Source of the DNA: CAMYLR01 sp039588915
GTDB lineage: Bacteria; Gemmatimonadota; Gemmatimonadetes; JACCXV01; JAHWKZ01
Reading direction: 5' to 3'
Length of the DNA stretch: 44,967 nt
Assembly (NCBI GenBank): GCA_039588915.1
Contig: JBDGYV010000032.1
Location: 1-44,967, forward strand
How positions within the stretch are numbered: position 1 is the first letter of the stretch; the number at the start of each line of letters is the position of its first letter. This document shows positions 32,415 to 40,823 of the stretch, piece by piece. The position numbers were made by a program, and so were the translations under genes. The notes beneath the pieces were generated by a model. That model searched no databases, had not been told where the DNA came from, and was given only the letters and a program-made list of their open reading frames with translations.

Positions 32415-32671
32415 GCGGTGCTTAGCACATCGTTTGGGTCGCCGGTTCAAGACGACTGGAACAAGAGCGGTAACAGCGCGAGTCAGTTCTGGGGATGAAG
32501 TCGGCAAGCTTGAAGAGGATGGCGACGGTCAGGAAGGACTTGAATTCCTAACCGCACTTGCCATTTTGGTGGTTGTCCTGCATGGTATTTTGAGACCCCG
32601 CGGTCTCTTGGAGTAGGCCAACCTCACAACCACCATTCGCCGCGGTCTGTCTCCAGTTTCCTTTTGAAACC
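32415..32671. other. Non-coding right arm of the island
   Basis: This lies between the module F regulator and tRNA-Val. I see no convincing gene. A small dyad GAGACC-CCGC-GGTCTC occurs near 32591-32606 and could form a hairpin. Confidence 0.5.
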
Positions 32672-32748
32672 TGGTGGGCGCACGTGGATTCGAACCACGG
32701 ACCCCCTGCTTGTAAGGCAGGTGCTCTGAACCCCTGAGCTATGCGCCC
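32672..32748 (-). tRNA. tRNA-Val (anticodon TAC)
   Basis: On the minus strand the acceptor GGGCGCA pairs with TGCGCCC. A D arm with GCTCAGGGGTTCAGAGC follows, then an anticodon stem CCTGC/GCAGG with loop CTTACAA, so the anticodon is TAC. The T arm is CGTGG-TTCGAAT-CCACG. The 3' end carries discriminator A and an encoded CCA. Its 3' 50 bases are duplicated at 28634-28683. Confidence 0.95.
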
Positions 32749-32793
32749 CCGCAACCTGGAGCCAATGTACTTCCCCGCCAAACTCCAAAGTCT

Positions 32794-32843
32794 GTACTTG
32801 ATAATACAAAGTACTTGACAACAACGCTGGAATCTGGTAGGCT
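32794..32843 (+). promoter_or_regulatory. Sigma70-type leaderless promoter with GTACTTGA repeats
   Basis: TTGACA (32815-32820) and TAGGCT (32838-32843) are 17 bp apart. Transcription would start at or next to the ATG at 32851, giving a leaderless mRNA. GTACTTGA occurs at 32794 and 32811, the second overlapping the -35 box. It is a candidate operator for the winged-helix regulator encoded in the same operon. Confidence 0.7.
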
Positions 32844-32850
32844 CCTGCCC

Positions 32851-33465
32851 ATGTCGGCATCCGAGCCTTTGCGGTCTGATCCCAGCAAGCCCGTCGCCCT
32901 CCACACGAGAGCGATCGACAACCTCGAATACATCCGCGAGACGATGGAGTCGTCGCGCTCTTTCACGTCCGTGCCCGGTTGGGGTGGGATCGTAATGGGG
33001 GTCTCGGCCTTGGCAACCGCTGTGCTCGTCGCTTCCCCCGATCTCGCCAGCCAATGGCTCCCGCTCTGGGTCCTGGATGCGCTGCTGGCGGCGACGGTCG
33101 GGGGCGTCTTCATGCTCAAGAAGGCCAAGCAGCAGGGTGAGCGCCTCTCGCGCGGTGTCGGTCGGCGCTTCATGCTCGGACTTACGCCACCGGTGATCGC
33201 CGCGATCGCACTGACGGCGGCACTGTACCGGGCCGATATCCTGCAGCCGATCCCTGGGGTTTGGTTGCTCCTGTACGGTGTTGGCGTGATTACTGGCGGA
33301 ATGTTCTCGGTTCGACCGGTGCCGATCATGGGCGCTGGATTCATGGTATTGGGTGTGATCGCTTTGGCAGCCCCTATCAGTTGGGCGAACGCGCTACTGG
33401 CGATCGGTTTTGGTGGCTTGCACCTGCTCTTTGGAGCACTGATCGTGAGGCGCTATGGGGGCTAA
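32851..33465 (+). CDS. Integral membrane protein of unknown function
   Basis: The product is 204 aa from an ATG that is probably the 5' end of the transcript. The N-terminal about 45 residues are soluble (ALHTRAIDNLEYIRETMESS). About six hydrophobic helices follow, beginning with GGIVMGVSALATAVLVA and ending with LLAIGFGGLHLLFGALIV, with a basic loop KKAKQQGERLSRGVGRR between the second and third. It overlaps the winged-helix regulator gene by 11 bp, so the two are translationally coupled. Such membrane-protein/regulator pairs may sense the envelope state. That is inference. I do not recognise a named family. Confidence 0.75.
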   Translation: MSASEPLRSDPSKPVALHTRAIDNLEYIRETMESSRSFTSVPGWGGIVMGVSALATAVLVASPDLASQWLPLWVLDALLAATVGGVFMLKKAKQQGERLSRGVGRRFMLGLTPPVIAAIALTAALYRADILQPIPGVWLLLYGVGVITGGMFSVRPVPIMGAGFMVLGVIALAAPISWANALLAIGFGGLHLLFGALIVRRYGG

Positions 33466-33838
33466 GCGAGCCGTGGCAAGCAAGAAGGAGAACCGCAAAC
33501 AACAAGCGCTACGCGGGATCGCGGGCTACCTCGCCGACCCCAACGCCGGCGAGTTCGATCGGCTGGTCTACGAACGGGTGCGTCTCGGCATTCTGAGCGC
33601 GCTAGCCGTCAATCAGTCGCTGTCTTTTACCGAGCTCCGAGATCTATTGGAGACGAGCGACGGCAACTTGAGCGTTCACGCTCGGAAACTTGAGGACGCC
33701 GGCTACGTATCGTGCCGCAAGCGGTTTGAGGCGCGTGTCCCTCGAACGGTCTACCAGCTAACCGCGAAAGGCCGCCGAGCGCTCAAGCGGTATCTCGATC
33801 ATATGGAGACGCTGATCAACGCGATGAAAGAGGAGTAG
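33455..33838 (+). CDS. Winged-helix transcriptional regulator (HTH_27-like)
   Basis: The product is 127 aa. The N-terminus is Lys/Arg-rich (KRAVASKKENRKQQ). A winged helix follows (FDRLVYERVRLGILSALAV, LSFTELRDLLETSDGNLSVHARKLEDAGYV), with a wing KRFEARVPRTVYQLT and a C-terminal helix for dimerisation (GRRALKRYLDHMETLI). This pattern fits the MarR/HTH_27 type. It is the second gene of a four-gene operon with a membrane protein, UppS and a CreD-like protein. The GTACTTG repeats at the promoter and the palindrome CCAAGTACTTGG inside the next gene are plausible autoregulatory sites. That assignment is inferred. Confidence 0.85.
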   Translation: MGAKRAVASKKENRKQQALRGIAGYLADPNAGEFDRLVYERVRLGILSALAVNQSLSFTELRDLLETSDGNLSVHARKLEDAGYVSCRKRFEARVPRTVYQLTAKGRRALKRYLDHMETLINAMKEE

Positions 33839-33843
33839 TTTTT

Positions 33844-34632
33844 TTGTCTACTGACTTTGTAACGCCAAGTACTTGGCATAACGCCGACGCACTGCACGTT
33901 GCGATCATCATGGATGGTAATGGCCGCTGGGCCACAAGCCGCGGCCTGCCCCGCACCGCGGGACATCTGGCCGGGGTCCGCACGGTGCGCCGGGTTGTCG
34001 AGTCAGCCCCCCAGATCGGGATCGGAGTCCTCACGCTCTACGCATTCTCGGCCGACAACTGGCGCCGACCGGCAGAAGAGGTCCGAGCGCTGATGCAGCT
34101 CTTCGAACGTCATCTGGACGAGGAGATCGACCGCGCCCACGCGAGCGGCGTGCGGCTCAACATCATCGGGCGCCGCGACCGACTCGAGCCGAGACTTCTC
34201 CGCGCCGTCAAGCGGGCCGAGAAAACCACCGTGAGAGGCTCCCGGTTGCTCCTTCGAGTGGCGATCGACTACTCCTCACGATGGGCGATCGCGGAGGCGG
34301 TGCGTCGCTTTCCGACGGCCGGCCATGCGCAGCAGCACGATTTCGAGCGCGAGCTCCTCGCCGCCAGCAACTCGATTTCCGGCGTGCCTGCCGTCGACCT
34401 GCTGATCCGAACCAGCGGTGAACAGAGGTTGAGCGATTTCCTGCTTTGGGAGTGTGCCTACGCTGAGCTCCATTTCACATCCGTATTGTGGCCGGACTTC
34501 CAAGGCTCCGATCTGGAAGAAGCTGTTCGCGACTTCCGAGCCCGCGAGCGTCGCTTTGGCGCACTGCCGACCGCAAGCAAAGATGACCAATCACCCAGGC
34601 CGATCCACGCAACTCAAGGAGGCGCCCGTTGA
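33844..34632 (+). CDS. uppS: Isoprenyl transferase (undecaprenyl diphosphate synthase family)
   Basis: The product is 262 aa. It starts with TTG 9 nt after AGAGGAG. No ATG gives a full N-terminus. The enzyme condenses isopentenyl diphosphate units in cis to make polyprenyl diphosphate carriers for cell wall synthesis. Catalytic motifs are present: MDGNGRW at 23-29 with Asp24, a following PRTAGH with His41, FSADNW at 68-73, and RTSGEQRLSDFLLWECAYAEL (189-209) including the substrate-binding Arg and Ser. The family's usual YGGR motif reads YSSR here (143-146), which is unusual and suggests a divergent second paralog. Its position in an operon with an envelope regulator and a CreD-like protein, not with cdsA/dxr, supports that. 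The product chain length cannot be read from sequence. Confidence 0.9.
   Translation: MSTDFVTPSTWHNADALHVAIIMDGNGRWATSRGLPRTAGHLAGVRTVRRVVESAPQIGIGVLTLYAFSADNWRRPAEEVRALMQLFERHLDEEIDRAHASGVRLNIIGRRDRLEPRLLRAVKRAEKTTVRGSRLLLRVAIDYSSRWAIAEAVRRFPTAGHAQQHDFERELLAASNSISGVPAVDLLIRTSGEQRLSDFLLWECAYAELHFTSVLWPDFQGSDLEEAVRDFRARERRFGALPTASKDDQSPRPIHATQGGAR
33865..33876. promoter_or_regulatory. Perfect 12-bp palindrome within the uppS 5' end
   Basis: CCAAGTACTTGG is a perfect dyad located 22 bp into the coding sequence. It contains the same GTACTTG core as the two repeats in the operon promoter at 32794-32818. It is a candidate internal operator for the regulator at 33455-33838. Confidence 0.45.
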
Positions 34633-35924
34633 CCGTTCGCCGATTGTTCGCCGTCGCGTTCATCTTCGGTTGCACCGCTGTAGCCTGGTTCGCGCTGGGA
34701 GCGTCGGTCGTGCACCGCACCGGAAGCTCGGACTACGCGCTCTCGCAGGCTGTGACACATCTCTGGGGCGGCGCCCATGGCCAGGTCGCCCCCAACGTTT
34801 CACACCAGTTGCCACGTCAGGTAACCGAGGAAGTCATCGAGACCGACCAGGAGGGTCGGGTTGTCAAGCGCCAGGTCGAGAAGACGATCCGCGAGACGAT
34901 CTCGATCCCGCTATCGAGCAGTCGCGTGAAGGCCGACCTCGCGCTCGAACATCGGCGCAAGGGTCTGCTGTGGTACGATACCTATACCGTCCAGTTTCAT
35001 GGGAGCTATCGATTCCAGGCGCCTGAGGACGTCACGGGACCGGTCAAGGTCGCGTTCGCCTTCCCGTCTTCGGATTCGGTTTACGACGACTTTTCGTTTC
35101 GCGTTAACGGACAGGAGGCGCCGCCCGCCGACCAGCTCGACCAAGGCGTCTGGTTCCTGGCCGAACTGGAACCGGGCGCAGAAGCCGATGTTGAGATCGG
35201 TTACACCTCTCGCGGTTTGGACACCTGGAACTACCATTTCGCCGGCGGCGGCGTCTCGACGGTGCGCGATTTCGAGCTCACGATGACCACCGACTTCGGC
35301 GATTTCGACTTCCCGCCTGGCACGTTGTCACCGACCAACAAGGTCCAGCGCGAGGGCGGTTGGCAGCTCGCCTGGCGTTTTGACAATCTGGTTAGTGGCA
35401 AACACATCGGGGTCGACCTGCCGAACCGGTTGAACCCCGGTCCACTCACCGCACGAATCACTTTCTTCGCACCGGTTTCGCTACTGTTCTTTGTCACCGT
35501 CCTCGTAATGTTGGGCGCACTCAGGCACATGAATCTCCACCCCATGCATTACTTTTTCCTATCGGCGGCGTTCTTCGCGTTTCACTTACTCTTGGCGTAC
35601 TTGGTCGATCACTTGGACATCAACGTTGCGTTCGTGTTGGCGTCCGTCGTTTCGATCACCCTGGTAGTGAGCTATCTGCGGCTGGTGTGCGGGTTGAGAC
35701 GCGCGCTGTTCTACGCTGGTGGCGCTCAGTTCGTGTTCCTAGTGCTCTTCAGTTACGCCTTCTTCTTCGAGGGGTATACCGGCTTGACGGTTACGATCGG
35801 GGCGGTCCTGACGCTCTTCGTGCTCATGCAGTTGACCGGGCGAGTCGATTGGGAGGGGATCTTCGCGCGTGGAGCCGAAACGGTACCGAGCCCGCTTGAA
35901 GGTTCGGCGGGAACTACTTCTTGA
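34629..35924 (+). CDS. CreD-like inner membrane protein
   Basis: The product is 431 aa. The TTG start overlaps the uppS stop by 4 bp (TTGA) and has AAGGAGG 7 nt upstream, so it is translationally coupled. A first membrane helix (FAVAFIFGCTAVAWFALG) is followed by a periplasmic beta-rich domain of about 240 residues (RQVEKTIRETISIPLSSSRVKADLALEHRRKG, then YRFQAPEDVTGPVKVAFAFPS). About six C-terminal helices end with the family's typical FVLASVVSITLVVSYLRLV, FSYAFFFEGYTGLTVTIGAVL and GRVDWEGIF. CreD is linked to envelope and beta-lactam tolerance in enterobacteria. Here the operon context is a UppS and a winged-helix regulator. Its exact role is unknown. Confidence 0.75.
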   Translation: MTVRRLFAVAFIFGCTAVAWFALGASVVHRTGSSDYALSQAVTHLWGGAHGQVAPNVSHQLPRQVTEEVIETDQEGRVVKRQVEKTIRETISIPLSSSRVKADLALEHRRKGLLWYDTYTVQFHGSYRFQAPEDVTGPVKVAFAFPSSDSVYDDFSFRVNGQEAPPADQLDQGVWFLAELEPGAEADVEIGYTSRGLDTWNYHFAGGGVSTVRDFELTMTTDFGDFDFPPGTLSPTNKVQREGGWQLAWRFDNLVSGKHIGVDLPNRLNPGPLTARITFFAPVSLLFFVTVLVMLGALRHMNLHPMHYFFLSAAFFAFHLLLAYLVDHLDINVAFVLASVVSITLVVSYLRLVCGLRRALFYAGGAQFVFLVLFSYAFFFEGYTGLTVTIGAVLTLFVLMQLTGRVDWEGIFARGAETVPSPLEGSAGTTS

Positions 35925-36171
35925 TGATTCCGATCGGCAGAAGCACGCAGTAGCCGAGGACCAGCAGGATCGGCGCGAGCGTCATGCTGCCCTGCGTCAG
36001 CAGATAGAACCCGAGCCCTATCGCCACGGCACCGGCGCCCAAGTAGATCGCGTTGATGCGCGAGAACGAAACCGTCGGCGTTTGGCTCCCAGCCCCGCTC
36101 GACTTGGCGGCCGGCTCCCTGGGTGACGCCTTGGGTTTGTCTTTTTGCTTGCGGGACTTGGTCTTGACCAT
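35914..36171 (-). CDS. Small membrane protein, DUF3098-like
   Basis: The product is 85 aa. The N-terminus is Lys/Ser/Pro-rich and soluble (KTKSRKQKDKPKASPREP). Two membrane helices follow (AIYLGAGAVAIGLGFYLLT and LAPILLVLGYCVLLPIGII) with a short turn. This two-helix pattern with A-P-I-L-L-V-L-G-Y is like DUF3098 proteins. The 3' end overlaps the convergent CreD-like gene by 11 bp. It starts 34 bp after purH on the same strand and is probably co-transcribed with it. The function is unknown. Confidence 0.75.
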   Translation of the reverse strand: MVKTKSRKQKDKPKASPREPAAKSSGAGSQTPTVSFSRINAIYLGAGAVAIGLGFYLLTQGSMTLAPILLVLGYCVLLPIGIIKK

Positions 36172-36205
36172 CGGCGTGTAAACTTAGGGGCGGTCTATTG
36201 GGCGG

Positions 36206-37783
36206 TCAATGCCGGAATTGTCGCATCCCCGTAAGCACCATGGGGATACCCGCCTTGTCGGCGGCTTGGATGACTTCATCGTCGCGTCGCGAGCCACCGG
36301 GTTGGATGATCGCCGCGATGCCGGCCCCCGCGGCTACTTCGACGTTGTCTGCGAATGGAAAGAAACCATCCGAGGCGAGCACCGCGCCGGTGGTCTCGTG
36401 GCCGAGTTGACGCGCGTACTTGACCGCTAGCTCAACCGCACCGACGCGATTGGTCTGACCGCCGCCGACGCCGATCGTGGTGCACTCCCTGGCGAGCACG
36501 ATCGCGTTCGAAGCCACCGCTCGACACACCGTCCACGCGAAGACGAGGTCCTCCCACTGAGCGACGGTGGGTTGAGCGACGGTCGGGCATCGTAGTTCTC
36601 CGTCAACCTCGGCACCAGCCGGCAACCACGTCAGATTGGGTCCTTGGAACAGGAGCCCACCCGCGACGCGTCGCGCCTCCCCAGCGGTCTCGTCAAAATC
36701 GGGTACCGGTCCAGCCAGCAATCGGAGGTTCTTTTTGTTGGCTAGCACTTCGCGGGCCTTGGGTTGGAAGGATGGCGCGTAGACGACCTCGAGGAAGTGC
36801 TCCGCCAACTTGCTCGCCAGGGCGGTGTCGATCGGGCTCGTCAACGCCACGATCCCACCAAAAGCCGAGACCGGGTCAGCAGCCAAGGCTCGCGTGTACG
36901 CGTCGAAGGCGGTGTCAGCGCTCGCCACCCCGCACGGGATCGTATGCTTGATGATCGCACAGTGAGTGCGCACCGGGTCGAGCGCGTACAGGTCGCGAAT
37001 CAAACGTCGAGCAGCCTCCGCGTCGATGTAGTTGTTGTACGAGAGCTCTTTGCCTTGCAGGATTTCGACCGCTGTCAGATCGGCTGGGCGCGGTGGCCGA
37101 TCGCCATAAAGAGCGGCCGCCTGATGCGGGTTTTCGCCGTAGCGGAGCTCGGCGAGCAGCTCCCCGCCGATTGTCCACCGCTCCGGCCAACCGTCCTCGT
37201 CCTTCGACATCCAAGCCGCGATGCGGCTGTCATACCAAGCGGTCAGCCGCATCGCCTTGGCCGCCAGTCGACGTCGCGTCGCCGTTGCGATCCCACCCTC
37301 GACCGCCATCTGGGCGACCAAGTCTTCGTAATCCGATGGCTCGATGACGACGGTGACGTGGCGCCAGTTCTTCGCCGCCGCTCGTATCAACGTGACGCCT
37401 CCGATGTCGATCAGCTCGGTGCGGGCCGCTTCGTCGGTCGCGCCCAACGTCTCGGCGTCGCCAAACGGGTACAGGTTGACGACCACCAAATCGATCGGCG
37501 TGATACCGCGTGCGGCGAGCTCGGCCATGTCGGCTTGTTGATCGCGGCGCGCCAGGATCGCGCCATGAACAGCCGGGTGCAGCGTTTTAACTCGACCGCC
37601 TAGGAACTCCGGCGCCTGGGTAAGCTGATCTACCGATGTCACCGCGAGGCCGGCTTCGTCTAGCGCCTTGGCCGTGCCACCACTCGCAACCAGCTCGACG
37701 CCTTGTCCGGCCAAGCCGCGCCCGAGCTCGACAAGACCGGTCTTGTCCCACACCGACAGGAGCGCGCGTCGGATGTTACTCAT
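36206..37783 (-). CDS. purH: Bifunctional AICAR formyltransferase / IMP cyclohydrolase
   Basis: The product is 525 aa, the usual length. It performs the last two steps of purine synthesis: formyl transfer to AICAR, then cyclisation to IMP in the cytoplasm. The N-terminal cyclohydrolase (MGS-like) domain shows RRALLSVWDKTGLVEL, ASGGTAKAL and GRVKTLHP. The formyltransferase domain shows KELSYNNYIDAEAA, IIKHTIPCG, AFGGIVAL and DGFFPFADNV. The end PMVLTGMRQFRH is canonical. I chose the ATG at 37783, which overlaps the purN stop by 8 bp. An ATG at 37804 would add seven residues. It is translationally coupled to purN. Confidence 0.97.
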   Translation of the reverse strand: MSNIRRALLSVWDKTGLVELGRGLAGQGVELVASGGTAKALDEAGLAVTSVDQLTQAPEFLGGRVKTLHPAVHGAILARRDQQADMAELAARGITPIDLVVVNLYPFGDAETLGATDEAARTELIDIGGVTLIRAAAKNWRHVTVVIEPSDYEDLVAQMAVEGGIATATRRRLAAKAMRLTAWYDSRIAAWMSKDEDGWPERWTIGGELLAELRYGENPHQAAALYGDRPPRPADLTAVEILQGKELSYNNYIDAEAARRLIRDLYALDPVRTHCAIIKHTIPCGVASADTAFDAYTRALAADPVSAFGGIVALTSPIDTALASKLAEHFLEVVYAPSFQPKAREVLANKKNLRLLAGPVPDFDETAGEARRVAGGLLFQGPNLTWLPAGAEVDGELRCPTVAQPTVAQWEDLVFAWTVCRAVASNAIVLARECTTIGVGGGQTNRVGAVELAVKYARQLGHETTGAVLASDGFFPFADNVEVAAGAGIAAIIQPGGSRRDDEVIQAADKAGIPMVLTGMRQFRH

Positions 37784-38384
37784 CTTCGATCCATGCCCGA
37801 TCATCCTTCGTTCGAATCCGCCCCTCGGCCGCGGCGATCACGACCTCGGGCAGCAACTCGTGCTCGACCTCCAGCACGCGAGCGGCGAGGCGCTCGGGCG
37901 TGTCACCGGATTGCACTGTCACCTTCCGCTGAGCGACGATCGGGCCGTGATCGTACATCTCGTCCACCAGGTGAACGGTCACGCCGGACTCGGTCTCACC
38001 GGCTGACAACACAGCGGCGTGGACTCGCTCGCCGTACATCCCAGCACCACCGAACTTGGGCAACAATGCGGGGTGGATGTTGAGCATGCGCCCTCGATAC
38101 CGCCGGACGACCTCGGGCGGAACGATGCGCAGGTAACCGGCGAGAACGACCCAATCGATGGCGTGTGTTTCAAGCAACTCGATGATCGATGGGCCGTCGT
38201 CATGAGCGACGATCGCCGTGACGACGCCCCGCCGTGCTGCGCGCTCGAGCGCGAACACGCCCTCGCGATTGGAAGCGACCAGCGCGATCTCCGCGACGGG
38301 GTGAGCGTCAAGCGCCTCGAACAACGCCTCCAAGTTCGTACCACCACCGGAGGCGAAAACGGCGACCCGCGCGGCCAGGCTCAC
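37776..38384 (-). CDS. purN: Phosphoribosylglycinamide formyltransferase
   Basis: The product is 202 aa, normal for the family. It uses 10-formyl-tetrahydrofolate to formylate GAR, the third step of purine synthesis. The GTG at 38384 overlaps the upstream stop codon (GTGA), giving a 4-bp coupling. A longer frame from 38423 would intrude into the ATPase gene. Motifs are VFASGGGTNL (10-18) for phosphate binding, the catalytic N102-x-H104-PALLP and the folate-site segment DEMYDHGPIV with Asp145. Its operon with purH is functional. The ATPase gene upstream is an unusual partner. Confidence 0.96.
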   Translation of the reverse strand: MSLAARVAVFASGGGTNLEALFEALDAHPVAEIALVASNREGVFALERAARRGVVTAIVAHDDGPSIIELLETHAIDWVVLAGYLRIVPPEVVRRYRGRMLNIHPALLPKFGGAGMYGERVHAAVLSAGETESGVTVHLVDEMYDHGPIVAQRKVTVQSGDTPERLAARVLEVEHELLPEVVIAAAEGRIRTKDDRAWIEDE

Positions 38385-40816
38385 TCCCACGCCGGGGTTC
38401 GATTGCCTTGAGCGTCCTCCCAATGCGGAACCCAGGCTAAGCTGACCAGTCCGACGGCGATGTCCTTCTTGAGCGGTCGGACCTCGATATCCTCGAGCTC
38501 CTCAACCATCGGGTCGAACCGATCCTTGAGCGCTTCGATCTCTTCGCGGAATTCGGCGTCGAGCTCTTGGAGCTCCTGTTGCTTGGCGGCAACCGTCTCC
38601 TTCGCACGGGTGATGTCGCCAGCCTCCTTCATCGTGCGGCCGACCCCGCGCGCGGCGGTCGTGGCCCGACCGAGTGAGGTGCGACTTAGGGTCTTTCGGC
38701 CCAGAATCGAACCCAGTACGGTGGTCCCAACCGAGATCGCGGTCTGGAGCTTTTGTTGCTTCGATTGCTCCTCCTCGCGTTCGACCGCCTGTTGCGCCTT
38801 GCGGATCCGCTCTTCGATGCGTGCGATCTTAGGCGTGTACTTTTTGGTCAGCTTCTCCTTCTCTTCATCGCGCCGTTCCCGGGCCGACTGCTGGAGCCGG
38901 ATCCGAAAGTCGCGCTCGCTCTCCCCCGGTTCCGAGTACTCTTTGAACGTCGGGCTATGCCAGAGCTTGACCGCCTGCGAGCGATAGATCCAATCCTTCC
39001 ACTCGCTCTTCCACGCCGTATAGCTCTTGGAGTCGGTCCCAGCCGCCGGCACCTCTCCGTACCCAACGGCGCCATTCTCGGGTTCGGTCATGAGATCGCT
39101 GGCGTCGATGTCCACGCGTGCGGCAGCGTTCCAATCGACGGCCATGGGCGCGGTCGTCATCGGCACGAGCACAGTGATCTCGTCGGTCACGCTAACCCCG
39201 GCCTTGCGATTGTCGCATCGGTATTGTGCGGTCGATAGCAGCGCCGCGTCGTAGTGGAGCCCAGCGGCGGCAGGCGCGAGTTGCCGGACGGGCACGAAGT
39301 GCTCGGGTACCTTTGGTGGCAGAACCGGCCGCGCTACCGCCGGCCGTACGGACGGCGTAGATGGCTCAACAGTTGCGGGCGCCAGCGGTTGAACTGCGGC
39401 CGACTCGACGTCGCCGGTCAACCGTTTGATCTCCCTGCGCGTCAGCGGACCCCGCAGGTACGACATCGCCCAGCGCGTTTGAAACACCGCCGGCTCGCCA
39501 TCGTGAACGTTGTTCATGAGGAACACCCGCTTGCCCAGTCCAGCCAATGTCTCTTCCATATCGCCCTTGTTGAACGTCGCTCCGGTACCGGCTGCGGCGC
39601 CTTCCAGCCCTTCCAGCACGCGAGCCTTGTCGCGCTCGGTTTGTAGGCGACCGATAAACCATGTGCCAGTGTTCGATAGCCCCTTGTAGTCAAGGTCGAC
39701 TGGATTCTGTGTCGCAAGCACTACCCCGACGCCATACGCGCGGGCTTGCTTCAGCATCGTCAAGAGCGGTTTCTTCGATGGCGGGTTGGCGACCGGTGGG
39801 AAGTAACCGAAGATCTCGTCCATGTAGATCAACGCTCGCAGACTCGTCGTGCCCAACTGAGCGCGCATCCACCCGACCGTTTCGTTGAGCAACAACGACA
39901 CGAAGAACATCCGCTCGGGCTCGCTCAGGTGCGCGATCGAGACGATCGAGATCCTGGGCTTGCCTTCGGCAGTGTAGAGGAGGCAATCGATGTCGAGCGG
40001 CTCGCCGGTCAGCCAACTCTCGAACCCGGGCGAAGCGATCAGGTTGTTGAGCTTGAGCGCCAAGCCGTATCGCTCCTTGGCGGGGTAGAACGAGTCGACT
40101 TCCATGACACCGATTCGGCTCACCGGGGGCTGCTGGATAGCCTGAATCAGCGCCGCTAGGTCGAGGCTCCGACCGGCCCGCCAAGCTTCTTGCAGGATGG
40201 TGGAGATCAGAATGTGCTCGCGGCTCTGGATCGGGTCGGCCTCGATGCCGAGGAGCCCCAGAAGCCCGGTTACGGTGGTTTCGATCTTGTCGCCCAACAG
40301 CTCGGAGTCTTCCCTTAGCGACGCATCTGGAGCCGTGAACGACTTCAAGATCGACAACGGTCGGCCGGCGGTGCTGCCCGGCGTGTAGATCGCGAAATCA
40401 GCGGCTTCACGCAGTCGCTTGATCCGCTCGCCATCTTGCCCCCAGTCAACGAGCCCGTTCGCCCACAACTCGGCCTGGGCGGCCGCATACTCATCGGGCG
40501 TCTTCCCTTTTCGACCCGCGTCCTCTTCGTTGATCCACGGTCGAAAATCGGATGGGCGAAGCTCCGGGAACGTGAGCAAAAGGTTACCGAGATCGCCCTT
40601 TGGGTCGATCACGATCGCCGGTATGCCATCCAGGGCCGCTTCCTCGAGCAACCCGACGCACAGGCCGGTCTTGCCGCTCCCGGTCATCCCCACGCACACC
40701 GCATGCGTGACCAGATCGCGAGAATCGTAGAGCAGGAGCGGGTCTAGGCGCTCCTTCTCGTCCAAGTCGTAGAGCTGGCCCAGATAGAAGACCCCGAGTT
40801 TTTCGTATTCCTGCAT
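38381..40816 (-). CDS. HerA-like P-loop ATPase (DUF853/DUF87 type)
   Basis: The product is 811 aa from the ATG at 40816. It has a HerA/FtsK-fold ATPase domain with Walker A GMTGSGKT (43-50), an adjacent VIDPKGDLGNLL, Walker B LIYMDEIFGYFPP (329-341), a sensor VVLATQNPVDLDYKGL and a downstream arginine-finger-like RLQTERDKARV. The C-terminal about 250 residues contain a charged coiled coil (KIARIEERIRKAQQAVEREEEQ), a Ser/Thr/Gly-rich stretch (GSILGRKTLSRTSLGRATTAARG) and a second coiled coil. Such ATPases are thought to translocate DNA or remodel complexes. A specific role is not known. It heads the operon with purN and purH and has its own promoter. There is no nearby NurA nuclease. Confidence 0.85.
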   Translation of the reverse strand: MQEYEKLGVFYLGQLYDLDEKERLDPLLLYDSRDLVTHAVCVGMTGSGKTGLCVGLLEEAALDGIPAIVIDPKGDLGNLLLTFPELRPSDFRPWINEEDAGRKGKTPDEYAAAQAELWANGLVDWGQDGERIKRLREAADFAIYTPGSTAGRPLSILKSFTAPDASLREDSELLGDKIETTVTGLLGLLGIEADPIQSREHILISTILQEAWRAGRSLDLAALIQAIQQPPVSRIGVMEVDSFYPAKERYGLALKLNNLIASPGFESWLTGEPLDIDCLLYTAEGKPRISIVSIAHLSEPERMFFVSLLLNETVGWMRAQLGTTSLRALIYMDEIFGYFPPVANPPSKKPLLTMLKQARAYGVGVVLATQNPVDLDYKGLSNTGTWFIGRLQTERDKARVLEGLEGAAAGTGATFNKGDMEETLAGLGKRVFLMNNVHDGEPAVFQTRWAMSYLRGPLTRREIKRLTGDVESAAVQPLAPATVEPSTPSVRPAVARPVLPPKVPEHFVPVRQLAPAAAGLHYDAALLSTAQYRCDNRKAGVSVTDEITVLVPMTTAPMAVDWNAAARVDIDASDLMTEPENGAVGYGEVPAAGTDSKSYTAWKSEWKDWIYRSQAVKLWHSPTFKEYSEPGESERDFRIRLQQSARERRDEEKEKLTKKYTPKIARIEERIRKAQQAVEREEEQSKQQKLQTAISVGTTVLGSILGRKTLSRTSLGRATTAARGVGRTMKEAGDITRAKETVAAKQQELQELDAEFREEIEALKDRFDPMVEELEDIEVRPLKKDIAVGLVSLAWVPHWEDAQGNRTPAWE

Positions 40817-40823
40817 GGGCTCG

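Larger units (their letters stand above)
28634..32721. mobile_element. Putative 4-kb genomic island at tRNA-Val carrying module F
   Basis: The 50-bp direct repeats derived from tRNA-Val flank a 4.04-kb interval (repeat starts at 28634 and 32672). The interval contains only the module F lipoprotein, its promoter and the module F regulator, plus a hairpin and paired CTAGCACAC repeats close to the left repeat. No integrase gene lies inside. A recombinase remnant is found far away at 1261-1515. The island could be a deletion derivative of a larger element or could be mobilised in trans. The boundaries are inferred from the repeats. Confidence 0.6.

Noticed and set aside
32299..32616. Plus-strand frame past the module F regulator stop
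   Set aside because: Its first part overlaps the regulator in another frame and the rest has no recognisable domain or start signal. The region is better treated as the island's non-coding arm.
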